DNA from: Rhabditoides inermis
Taxonomy: Eukaryota > Nematoda > Chromadorea > Rhabditida > Rhabditidae
DNA: 64,000 nucleotides
Direction: 5' to 3'
Assembly (NCBI GenBank): GCA_963966185.1
Contig: CAWZYM010000206.1
Location: forward strand, 145,001 to 209,000
In this document: in pieces, positions 1 through 9,500 of the stretch
Numbering within the stretch: the stretch's first letter is position 1
Layout: each line of letters begins with the position of its first letter
Translations under genes and position numbers: made by a program
The notes under the pieces: generated by a model
What the model was told of the DNA's origin: nothing
Seen by the model: the letters and a program-made list of their open reading frames with translations, nothing else
Database searches by the model: none

Positions 1-219
1 GAAGAATATTCGAGTATCAAAAGCGAGACAAATATCATTTACACATCATAACGTTCTCTTCAGGAAGATCCTAGAGAAGTCGATAAGCGATCGATAATCT
101 AGACTCGTTTACTTTGTAGTTGATTATCGTAGAAAGTGGAATTAAGTACGTTTCACGATCATAATCACATATCATTTGATTACTTCAATGCGTGAAAAAA
201 ACAACAATTCGTATAGACT

Positions 220-366
220 AGCTGGAACAAAGGATAATTTTCTTTCGAAAAGTACATGAGTGAGAAGTGGTTTGTTTTGAACTAATTCAACAAAAGCACA
301 TGCAAAAATCTCTTTGCAGCTGACTAAAAATTCCAAACAAACCTGCTCTTTCAAACGATGTTTGTA
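220..366. repeat. MITE-related fragment
   Basis: AT-rich segment with the motifs that recur in the palindromic elements at 31987, 48620 and 50834: AAAAGTACATG, an AATTCAACAAAAGC-type core followed by CATGC, and CAAACCTGCTCTTTC. Only one arm is present, so it is read as a decayed or solo terminal repeat of the same non-autonomous family. The rest of 1-406 shows no gene. Confidence 0.5.
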
Positions 367-406
367 AATTATAACTCTGTGCAAACACTCATATCATACC
401 GTCAAG

Positions 407-652
407 TTGCCGTGCCAAGCATTCCCTTATATTCCATGCGACGGTGGTAGAACGACTCCCACTAGACTACTCCTTCCCGATCCCGCAATTAATAGAGTCA
501 GCTACCCTCTAATGACTGGTTCCCCTACGACCGGATCCCCTCAACCCATTGATAGTACGCGTGCAGTAATGAAACGGGACAACGCAAATCACACAAGGAT
601 CATTGGGGGCAAATGGTGCGGCCTGAGAGCAGCCGCTCTACGGACCCGGTGA
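407..652 (+). other. Open segment, possible exon of unknown gene
   Basis: An 80-codon open stretch with GC-rich, coding-like codon use that ends at a good donor (ACCCG|GTGAGA, phase 2). A CQAFPYIPCDGG stretch vaguely recalls a Kunitz-type core, but the other cysteines of that fold are missing. The start lacks a convincing acceptor (GTCAAG), and no phase-compatible partner exon was found. It could be an upstream exon of the membrane-protein gene at 17087, split off by the transposons, or a relic. I do not recognise it. Confidence 0.2.
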
Positions 653-924
653 GAAGACCTAGATCTATGGTACTCTCGGCCGCGCCTCCGGCGCGCTGGC
701 TTCGACGCGAAAGCGCGTGCGCTTGACAATACATACAAATTTCGATATTTTCATCACGTCAGGTATTCAGGAATTCAGGGTACTCTTAGATCCAACAAGT
801 AACCTGCCAATCTTTTATTGATCTTTTGCTTTGTTCGAATAAATTGGTTTTATCGTCTCGTTAATAGTTCGCTAACGGAATAGTGATCGGTTGGAAGATG
901 GAGACGTATGATTTCATACAGGAG

Positions 925-1440
925 AAATGAATTCGGTTACAAGTGACAAGTCGAGTTCAGAATGCGCTTCTTCATTCCATGTGGTGTTACAAGAAACACC
1001 CTTGCACACAGTGCGGCAAGTACGGCCATTGGAAGAAGAGGTACCCTAACTATGAGCGTGTGATGAAGACAAAGAAGAGGTCGCTAGTTGGCCGCACATA
1101 CTGTGAAGACTCTGACTCTGACGAGGAAGACGAGTATGAAGATGAATACCAGAATGTTGTGTTCGGTGATTGCTGAGGATCCGACTGTCGACGAGACTCC
1201 TCCCATTATGGTCTCGGCAACGATTGAAGGAGTTCAGATCCCATTCATGTCACTGGCTCTGCGTGTACCCTGATCGGGAAGAAGTCGTGGGTCGAGTTGG
1301 GGATGCCAAGACTGGAGAGACAAATCGTGTGCTGGTGCTAGGGATGTTCAGTGCTAAAGCAGTTGTGAATGAGTATGAGCGCAATATCGACTACTATGTT
1401 GTGGAGAAGGCGTTGATGAAAGTGTGAGGGGCAGAGACAT
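925..1440 (+). pseudogene. Degraded gypsy-type gag/protease fragment (copy 1)
   Basis: Near-identical to 20212-20760. It encodes a CCHC zinc-knuckle region in which the last cysteine is lost (KKRYP in place of KKRCP), followed by an acidic SDSDEEDEYEDE stretch. The frame then shifts before the aspartic-protease segment, and the DTG codons seen in the other copy are deleted around 1247. It ends in a TC microsatellite and a conserved tail (TTTGTCAACGATAT...) that recurs at 20820 and 19900. Clearly non-functional. Confidence 0.7.
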
Positions 1441-2012
1441 GATGAGCAAGATGAACATGTTGGGGGCAAGATGAACATGTCTCTCTCTCTCTCTCTCTTT
1501 GTCAACGATATCGCCAATTCTATTTTTTTTTCAAGAGCAAGTGTCGCACAAACAAGAGAGTGGCATTCTTCATGTACTATGCAATTGTTTTGTATTGGGT
1601 GTTTATGCATTATTGTAGCTCGGTTTCGCTAATTCGACGTGGAGACGCACTGCGCAGAGCGCGAGCGAGGCGGACGAAGGTGTTCATGGAGAACGCGAGG
1701 GCGACAAGGAGGGAGACCCGAGTGGGAGCAGGTGGCCCTGAGGCCTCGAACAAGACCGTGATTCAAATCACTCAGTTCCAATGTTTTCATATTCATCCCG
1801 TGTTGTATTCGATGAAACGTATATTGTATGATTATACTCTTTCCTTGCCGAACATGCTGGTATTGTCAATCATGATGGCTTGATTACAGATCTCCGTGCC
1901 TCTCTTTACGTGGCTGAGCGAAGATGGCACATTTGAAGGAACCAAAACATACTCTATTCATTCTTACATAATGAATTATCGATTTTTGAATCAATGTAAT
2001 TGTGTACTACGT
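1441..2012. other. Intergenic, no gene seen
   Basis: A TC microsatellite (about 1480-1500) and the tail of the gypsy fragment, then mixed sequence with no supported gene or RNA. The four bases at 2013-2016 (GGAG) are the left target duplication of the LTR element. Confidence 0.5.
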
Positions 2013-2016
2013 GGAG
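2013..2016. other. Left target-site duplication (GGAG)
   Basis: GGAG precedes the 5' LTR and recurs immediately after the 3' LTR at 12516-12519. A 4-bp duplication is within the usual range for Ty3/gypsy integrases and fixes the element ends. Confidence 0.8.
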
Positions 2017-2217
2017 CGTCACCTGCGTCTCTACCTGCCTCTCTACCTCCCTCACTCTGCCTACCTCCTCCTTGCCCCGCCCCTTTGATGTGCTATATAA
2101 TGCCTCGGCCCTCAGGGTCGGGGCCAGTTGCTCACAATAAAGCATTCGTGCTAAGTTTGTCTTGTGTGTTCTGGTGGGGGATTGACGATTAGTGGATTGC
2201 GCTACCATCTAATCACG
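2017..2217 (+). repeat. 5' LTR (201 bp)
   Basis: Identical by eye to 12315-12515. It contains a TATA box (TATATAA, 2094-2100) and AATAAA (2136-2141), so U3, R and U5 are very short. The pyrimidine-rich start carries repeated CTCTACCTGCC-like blocks. The termini read CGTCACC...AATCACG rather than the usual TG...CA. Confidence 0.92.
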
Positions 2218-2235
2218 TGGAGGTCTGTGGATCTT
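2218..2235 (+). other. Candidate tRNA primer binding site
   Basis: Starts TGGAGGTCTG exactly where the LTR ends. TGG pairs with the CCA end of a tRNA, as expected for a minus-strand primer site. The matching tRNA is not identified, and complementarity beyond about 15 nt does not resemble a standard T-loop. Confidence 0.55.
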
Positions 2236-3315
2236 CACCCGTCGAGCCAGCTGTTTCGAAATCGCGATCGAAACACTCCCGCTACACCCGGCCGACCACC
2301 TTCCCCCACCACCCCGTCTGTCGAACTTCGAGTCTACGGTACCCAGGAACTGCGAATCTGCCGGCTGATCACCTCCCATCGTACGCACCGAGCAGCGGGG
2401 AGTGTTGGTAGAAGGGATCAAAAGACGACGCACCCAGTTCCCGAAGTTTGCACGACGACAGCGGGGAGGCCCTGCTGCACTATTGTATTCGGAGAGGGCT
2501 TCATTCTAGCTAGTTCTAGCCGTGCCCCTCTGAACGTCTCCACAAGCACCTGCGGGTAGCTGAAAGTCTCGGAATCTCCGGTCATCGCGTCGCGCCGGGG
2601 ACGGAGGCGTTCGGACAGGTCTGTGCAGCAGCAGAAGTCAAGTTCGGAGAAACGGCGGATCGATCTGGTCTGGCTAATGATCGTATTGGAAGACGCTAAG
2701 CATTCGCAGAACTCCGGGTGATTTCTCCGAATTCATCTAGAAGGGGATCTAGAAGAAGACTTCTGTCATCGCGAAAATTCGAACTCGCACTCATTAATCA
2801 CTCCTGCCTCCGCCACTTCCCGTGGCGAGAACTCGCACTTTCAAGAAACAAGCGAGCCCCCCCCCAGGGAGGCAGATTTCCGGGCGGCAATTAATCACTC
2901 GACCGCCGCGAGGCAGCACGTACATCAGCCGCCCACCTCTCTCCGTCGTAAGAGAGGAGAGAACACTACGAAGAGAGAGACAAGAGAAAAAACGACAGCC
3001 CTTCCGGAGGGGCGGGGCGCTTCAGATCCGCTATAAAAGAGGCGGACTCGCCAGTCAGGCACCACTCGCACAAGAGCGAGGGTGAGCCCCGGTCGTCTCT
3101 TCTGCAACCGCACAAGATCTCTACTCTTCTCTTCACCTACCAAGCCGTCTCTACACGTAGCTGTCCGTCCCGTCCACTGCATCAACCCCGCCAGGAGAGC
3201 TGCATATACCTCGGCTGTAGTCGCTTCATCCAGGACGGCGGCGCCCACACCACAGCTACCGGGCCCGCTCCGACCACGCCGGCAGCGCCAGCTATTCCCG
3301 GCCGTCCCGCCACCG
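2218..3315 (+). promoter_or_regulatory. Long leader with internal TATA box
   Basis: About 1.1 kb between the LTR and the first plausible gag ATG, with no convincing coding frame. TATAAAA at 3032-3038 (context CGCTATAAAAGAGGCGG) resembles a promoter core about 280 bp before the gag ATG. It also resembles the TATA box before ORF3 (11487), the two sharing TATAAAAGAG. This may give a gag transcript independent of the LTR promoter, or the match may be chance. Confidence 0.45.
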
Positions 3316-6300
3316 ATGAATCAACAACAAGCACAGATGCTGCAGATGCAGCAGATGCAGCAAATGCAGCAACAGCCGAACATCGCCCTGCAACCGCCGC
3401 CGCCGCCGCCGCCGCCGCCGCAGCAGCAGCAGCAGCAGCACCCGCCTCCGCTGCAACAGCCACACCCGCAACAGCCGCCGCCGCCGCCGCCAAATAGACA
3501 GCAGCAGGCTCCTTTCTTCAGCTTCGGCCCGCGCATCCCCACGATCACCCCATATGATCCTTCGAAGGAATCCTTCACCACATTCGCGACGAGAGTACTG
3601 GATTATGCCAATCTCTCCGGTATGTCGGAAGAGTTGGCGAAGCGATTTCTCCCTACCCTCCTTCCTCCACAAGAACGTCGGATGTATGAGACAGTGGCTA
3701 GCAACACTCAGCCTTTTCTCACCAATATGCAGGCTTTCCAAAAAGCCATGTCGTCTTCTTCTCGCCTGAACATACAGCGCAGTCGCCTCTCGCAGTGCCG
3801 CCAGCGAGGAAGGACGGTGGAGGAGTACGCCAAGGAGCTTCGGAGGATAGGAGAGGACGCTCATCCTGCGATCCAGGTCGACAAAATTCCAGCAGTCACC
3901 ACAGCCTTCATCAACGGATTGGACAAATCTCTGAGGGAGCAGGTTCTGCGAGCCGAGCCAAAAGATTTGACACAAGCCATTGACCTTGCCCTCAAGGAAG
4001 AAGCTATCCAGGCCACCGACCAAGACGACCGGATTGCATCTCTCGAGGCGACCGTCGCCGCTCTCGCGCTGAACAACGAGTTCCTCAAACATCGTAACCA
4101 GAACCCGCCGAACAGCGGAGGCAACCAGGGTCGTCCTTCGGGGAGGGGAGGAAAGAAGACTCGCGGAAGGGGACAACGATCGAGCCGCGGGGGATACAAC
4201 AATTCCAGCTACAACAACTACAACTACAATGGCAACGTCGGAAACTACGGCAGCGGACAGGGACAGGGATACAACAGCTACAACGGCGACGTCCCTAACA
4301 GGGGATATCATCAGAACTTCAACGGACAGGGAGGAAACCAGGGTCAGCAAGGAGGACAACAGCAGCATCGGGGAGCTGCATTCGCCGTCATAAATCCACT
4401 CCAAATGACCATCATCGTCTCCCTGCTAGCTCTTCTCGTGCCGGCGGTCGGAGCGACCAACAACGCCTCATTCTACCTCTGCCAGGAGAGGCCGGGCATC
4501 CTGGTCGTTCCACCGTCGCGTCACTCCTGCTCTCTTCCGCCGGTCGACCAAGTAATCCGTACAAAAGTCGACATTTACATACGGAACAGCTCACTCGAAG
4601 CGGTCACCGGATTCCGTTGCTCGAAGTTGCAGTGGTCGCACTGCATCTCTAACACCATATGGATACCGTCGCGACACCAAATCATCACTCGTCGGGAGGC
4701 CGCCACAGCAGAAGAATGCAAACAAGCAGCTCGCCTCCGCCGATTTGATGATCGACCACTCCTACCCGTGCCTGGATCCCCCTCTGTATGGAAGTCGGAA
4801 CCGAAAGAAGCCTTCCCCCCTGGCGCCTTCTGGCAGCAGACACAATGCGGGAGCAGCACCGACATGATCCTTGAGGAGGGAGCTGTCGCAGCACTTCGAT
4901 CGGGCGAGATCATCTCGGATCTAGCTCCGAACCTTCTCGGATGCAAATGGCAACAAGGAGAATGCGTATCTAACACCAGCGCGCTCGTCTGGGAGCCGGT
5001 TCCCGAAAAGGGGTGTCGATTCCTTCACGTAGGGTCGGCAGAGGGGAAGATCGGAGGGCAGAAAAGCGTAGTCATCGAGGAGTTACAGGCTGCCTTCTCC
5101 CTGGCAGACGCTCCAATCGAAGCAGACGCTCGTCGTTGCCTAGATGGAGAGCCGTTTCTCACTACAAGCGGATCCTTCCTTCTGTTTCCAGATCTCTCGC
5201 CCGAGCAGACAGCGGAGCTGAAACACAGGAGGCTCACACCGACCGATCAGCGGAAAAAGAGATCCGCCTCCTTCCGTCCAGAGGGTACCCCTCGAACACC
5301 GAAACACCTCACCACCGACATCTTCTACTACGACGACCCGTTGTTGGAGTCACTCACGCACAACATATCATCGCAAGGCCTGGAGGCAGTGGGAAACTCG
5401 ACGCTTTCGAGAAGGAGGCTTGGGAAGCGTCTATGGACCTGGAATATGACTGAGGAGTTGTTCATCCAAGAAGCTATTCAGATGAACTTCTCCGTCGGCG
5501 AGGAATTCAAACTGTTGATGAGAGCGAACCGCAGAAGGCAGCTACACCACGCTCTGCGGGAATGGATTAAACAAATATCAACCGAGGATCTCGAGTGGGC
5601 CGTATACGGAGCTGTCCAGAATTTTCAACTTGCACCAGAAATGGAAAAAGAACTAGCGGCCGCCTTCTCGGCAAGAGGACGAGATCGACGAGAACGGATG
5701 GTTTCTGCGGGAACCACGCTGGCCCTTCTCACAAGCGGCAGGCATCCCTTTCACGCCTTCGACCCGAAACTGGACGGCGAGCTGGGGATGGTCAGCCCAC
5801 GTCGCACACCCCTGGCTGGAAAAGCTGCAACGGAACTTATGACAAACATTAAAACACTGAGGAAGGAACTGTTGGATGTCTATGCGGAGACGGACCCTTC
5901 TATTCGAGAGAGTTTTCTGCTGACGACACAGGAACCGGCAACCACCACTCCATTGTCATTCACTACGACCCCGTCCGCGCCATCCACAAGTTCCCCAGCC
6001 GTTTCTATAGCCGTCCGTTCCACCCCGACACCAAGAAAAGCGACAACTGTGCGGCCGCCCACATCATCGACTACTGTCCTAGCGAAACCACCTCTCACAA
6101 CGACGAGGAGCCCGCCGCCGATGACGACGAGACCTCCGCCCCCAACAACGACAAAATCTCCATCCACCACAACCACGAGAAGACCGCCCACATCAACGAC
6201 TCCCCTTCCATCGACTACAACTTCTACATCGACGCCGTCCACAGCAGCACCGTCGACCACTCCTGCACCGAGTATCTCCCGACTCTCTCGAGTTGTGAGA

Positions 6301-6540
6301 ACGTCGGCCCCACCACTCAGCTCAGTCGGCTCGGGTACACACGTCAACTACATGAAGTCAATGTACGACGCCGACGAGGAGATGAGGAGGAATCTGACGG
6401 CCGGAGAGACTAATGTAACAATACAATACAATACGCTGCTCGCAACGTGGAAGAGAGAGTCGAAGCCGAATTCCGAAAAGCGTACATCGCTATCTGCCGG
6501 ATGCAGGCTCGTCAGGTGGCAACGTGGTGGGCTATTCTGA
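3316..6540 (+). CDS. ORF1: Gag plus N-terminal part of envelope-like glycoprotein
   Basis: Start ATG 3316 (CCACCGATGA, good Kozak); 1074 residues. Residues 1-65 are Gln/Pro-rich. Residues 75-250 are a helical Gag-like capsid region. Residues 259-355 are Gly/Arg/Asn/Tyr-rich and basic and may replace a CCHC knuckle, which is absent. With no stop, residue 364 (ATG 4405) begins a hydrophobic signal-peptide-like segment ending PAVGA. A Cys-containing, sequon-rich ectodomain follows, with a furin-type RKKR site near 646-649 and a Thr/Pro/Ser mucin-like stretch at about 874-992. The frame ends inside the glycoprotein module, whose membrane anchor lies in ORF2. Gag and the glycoprotein would be made as one chain unless splicing or internal initiation intervenes. 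Confidence 0.85.
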   Translation: MNQQQAQMLQMQQMQQMQQQPNIALQPPPPPPPPPQQQQQQHPPPLQQPHPQQPPPPPPNRQQQAPFFSFGPRIPTITPYDPSKESFTTFATRVLDYANLSGMSEELAKRFLPTLLPPQERRMYETVASNTQPFLTNMQAFQKAMSSSSRLNIQRSRLSQCRQRGRTVEEYAKELRRIGEDAHPAIQVDKIPAVTTAFINGLDKSLREQVLRAEPKDLTQAIDLALKEEAIQATDQDDRIASLEATVAALALNNEFLKHRNQNPPNSGGNQGRPSGRGGKKTRGRGQRSSRGGYNNSSYNNYNYNGNVGNYGSGQGQGYNSYNGDVPNRGYHQNFNGQGGNQGQQGGQQQHRGAAFAVINPLQMTIIVSLLALLVPAVGATNNASFYLCQERPGILVVPPSRHSCSLPPVDQVIRTKVDIYIRNSSLEAVTGFRCSKLQWSHCISNTIWIPSRHQIITRREAATAEECKQAARLRRFDDRPLLPVPGSPSVWKSEPKEAFPPGAFWQQTQCGSSTDMILEEGAVAALRSGEIISDLAPNLLGCKWQQGECVSNTSALVWEPVPEKGCRFLHVGSAEGKIGGQKSVVIEELQAAFSLADAPIEADARRCLDGEPFLTTSGSFLLFPDLSPEQTAELKHRRLTPTDQRKKRSASFRPEGTPRTPKHLTTDIFYYDDPLLESLTHNISSQGLEAVGNSTLSRRRLGKRLWTWNMTEELFIQEAIQMNFSVGEEFKLLMRANRRRQLHHALREWIKQISTEDLEWAVYGAVQNFQLAPEMEKELAAAFSARGRDRRERMVSAGTTLALLTSGRHPFHAFDPKLDGELGMVSPRRTPLAGKAATELMTNIKTLRKELLDVYAETDPSIRESFLLTTQEPATTTPLSFTTTPSAPSTSSPAVSIAVRSTPTPRKATTVRPPTSSTTVLAKPPLTTTRSPPPMTTRPPPPTTTKSPSTTTTRRPPTSTTPLPSTTTSTSTPSTAAPSTTPAPSISRLSRVVRTSAPPLSSVGSGTHVNYMKSMYDADEEMRRNLTAGETNVTIQYNTLLATWKRESKPNSEKRTSLSAGCRLVRWQRGGLF
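6414..6540 (+). other. ORF1/ORF2 overlap, -1 frame change
   Basis: The ORF2 frame opens after a stop at 6411-6413, and ORF1 stops at 6538-6540, leaving a 127-base overlap in which a -1 shift would join them. I see no classical XXXYYYZ slippery heptamer; a CCGAAAAGCG stretch at about 6473-6482 is the most A-rich candidate. The overlap lies inside the glycoprotein module rather than at the usual gag/pol boundary. Programmed shifting, splicing and a simple indel all remain possible. Confidence 0.6.
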
Positions 6541-9500
6541 AAATAGACCCAACCGTGGGAATGCGAACGATAACGGAACGACGAGACATCTCGGCGCGCT
6601 TTGTGGGAGAGGAGGTTCTGTCCGTATCAGTGTGTCCGTCAATCAAGATCAGCGAACGCTACCCGGCTCATCGAGTGAACAACACCTGCTACGCACTGCA
6701 ACCTGTCCGCACGGTGGACAGTCGTCTTCTATTCGTCATTCCGGGAACCCGCGATCTAACGACAGAATCGGCCAAGATTCCCTGCTCTCAAGTCACGCCT
6801 TCGGTGTGGAGAAACGGCGATGACACCTACCACTCAGACAGCGGACCAGTCGAAGTCGAGCAGCTGCACTCCGAAGTGTCCGACCCGTCTCAAGTACAGC
6901 TCGGACACCTGTCTCTATCAGCACCAGCAGTATTTGGGGCGGCGAAAAGCAGTTCGTTCCCGATGATGCTCGCCATTGGATACGGGGCGAGTCTCGCAGC
7001 GATCCGCCAGAACCAAGAGCACCTCATGTCAATTCTACGTACTTCCGGTCCAAATCCGGGAAACGCAAGCTTCGATTTCAGTGGAGTAGAAGAGATGTTT
7101 GGAAATGCTACAGCGTTCGCGTCTACATCACTCGACACACTGACAGGTGGATTCTTTAAAGAAATACTCGACGATCTGGTATGGGTGGCAGCGGGGTTGG
7201 TATTCGGCACCGTCGTCGTCGTCGCAACCCTCGCCGCCATCAAGTTCTATTGTCTGAAGAAGGTCGCAAGAAGCCTCGTCAACGCCGTCGACATCAAGGA
7301 CACGCAACCAACTGCACCTCCCCTCGAGTCGACTACACACTTTTCAGACCAGCACCTCATTCACGAACTAGCCGATCTATTGCGAGGACCCCGAAAACCT
7401 GCTCCATACTACGACTACAACCAACTGTTTGGAAACATGGTCAACTGCCTTATTGCCTCGGTAAAGTCGTCGACCCTTCCCTACGTGCCGCTATCACTTC
7501 ATGACAAGACTATTTCGGCGCTGTGGGACTCAGGAGCTTCCATCTCGTATATTCCTTGCTCGACTCTCGCTCACCTCGGAATAGACCGCCTGGACGAGGA
7601 GTCACCCAACATCAAGTCGGCAGCGACCGCCAACGGAGGAGCACTTCACTTTTTAGGGAGGGTCGAGCTTACTGCAAGGATAGGCCCGGTCGTCATCGAC
7701 CACTTCTTCCTTGTCAGCGAGGATGGCGAGTGCCCCGCCAACGCTCTCATCGGCACCGACTTTATGTCTGTCCTGGAGAAGAAGGTCGGGCGGACGAGTC
7801 TCAACCTGGGAGAGCGACTACTCGAGATAGGACATCATCGCGTTCCCCTTCTGAGCAGTGGATTCAAGAAAGTCTCGGAGCGGTCGATCGCAATGCTCGC
7901 CCAGTGTACTCGCACTGTACCTGCACACGGGATTTGCTTCATTGAGGCCGAGCCGGAAGAGTCTATCGAGCCCGACACTAGATTTATGATAACGGGACGC
8001 TGCGACTCGACCGTGCTACATCCCCTCGTCGGCACCACCACTACACTACTTCTCCGCAACAACACCGACAAGCCGATGTTTGTAAATGAGGGAGAAACAA
8101 TCGCGCACGCCGCCGCCTTCGAAGACGTGGAGGTGACCAGCCCTTTCGAAGCACATTCCGACCCACCAGAAGCCGACTGGGAAGCAAAAGTACCGGAAAT
8201 GGCAATCCCTGGAAAAGATTTTCTAGAAGATTTGAACTGGGAGGGATGCAAATTGTCGAAGAAGGCCAGAGAGGAGCTCGTCACCATCATCAACCAGTAC
8301 AAAAAGGCGTTTCTTCTCCCAGACGGCGAACTCGGATGCTACACCGGCGACATCGAACATTCAATCACACTGAAGCCGGGCGCTTCGATTCGAAGCCAGA
8401 CGTATCGGGTACCGCTGGGGAAGCAGGCAGAAGTAGAGAGACAAGTACAAGAACTTCTGCGACAGGGAGTCATCGAAAGATCAACATCATCTACCGTCTC
8501 ACCCGTCATTCTTGTTCGCAAATCGGATAAGACTCTGCGATTCGTCATCGACCTGCGCGCTGTCAACGCGGCTACTCTCCGAGGCGCCTACGACATGCCC
8601 AACATAGCAGACATTTGCGATCTCAGCGGAGGCTACAAATTCTTCTCTACTCTCGATTTGGCTTGCGGATTTTTTCAGCTGAAACTGAAGGAATCCGATC
8701 GCTGGATGACTGCATTTCAGGTCCCTTCTGGCACCTACCAGTTCTGCCGGATGTGCATGGGGTTGGCCGGCGCGCCCGCAACCTTCATGCGCGTGGCAAG
8801 AGAGCTGCAGCGCACGATGCAAGCAAAGCTATTCATGTATATGGATGACATTCTTGTGATCAGCAACAACGAGACGCAACACGTGAGGGACCTGCGAGAG
8901 CTGCTCAGCAAGCTGGAGGAGGCCGGGCTGAAGGCCAAACTCAAGAAATGCCGGTTCGGAGCGAACGCCGTCAAGTTCCTCGGTTATATCATCAGTGAGC
9001 AAGGACTGAGGGTTAACCCGGAGAAGGTGGAAGCAGTCAAGAACTATCCGCGCCCCAAGACGACCACGGCTATCAAGGCGTTCATCGGCCTCACTTCGTA
9101 TTTTCGACGATTTATCGCACGCTTCGCCGAAATTGCGGCCCCTCTACACGATGCCGCAACCATGGAGAAGCTAGTATGGACAGATGCGATGGAGTCTGCC
9201 TTCATTCGACTCAAGGAGGCTCTCATGTCTGCACCCGTTCTCGTCCCGCCACAGATCAACAAGGGATACGTCATCGAGTCGGACGCCTCCTGCATCGCCA
9301 TTGCCGCCGTGCTCTTACAAGCTGACGACGAAGGAAACCTTCATCCAGTCTGCTTCGCCTCACGCAAGCTCACGGAGACGGAACGTCGTTATCCGCCAGT
9401 GGAAACGGAAGCCCTCGCACTCACGTTTGCGCTCACCAAGTTCAGACACTACTGCCTCAACGTGCCCACCAAGGTGGTCACTGACCACCGGCCTCTCACC

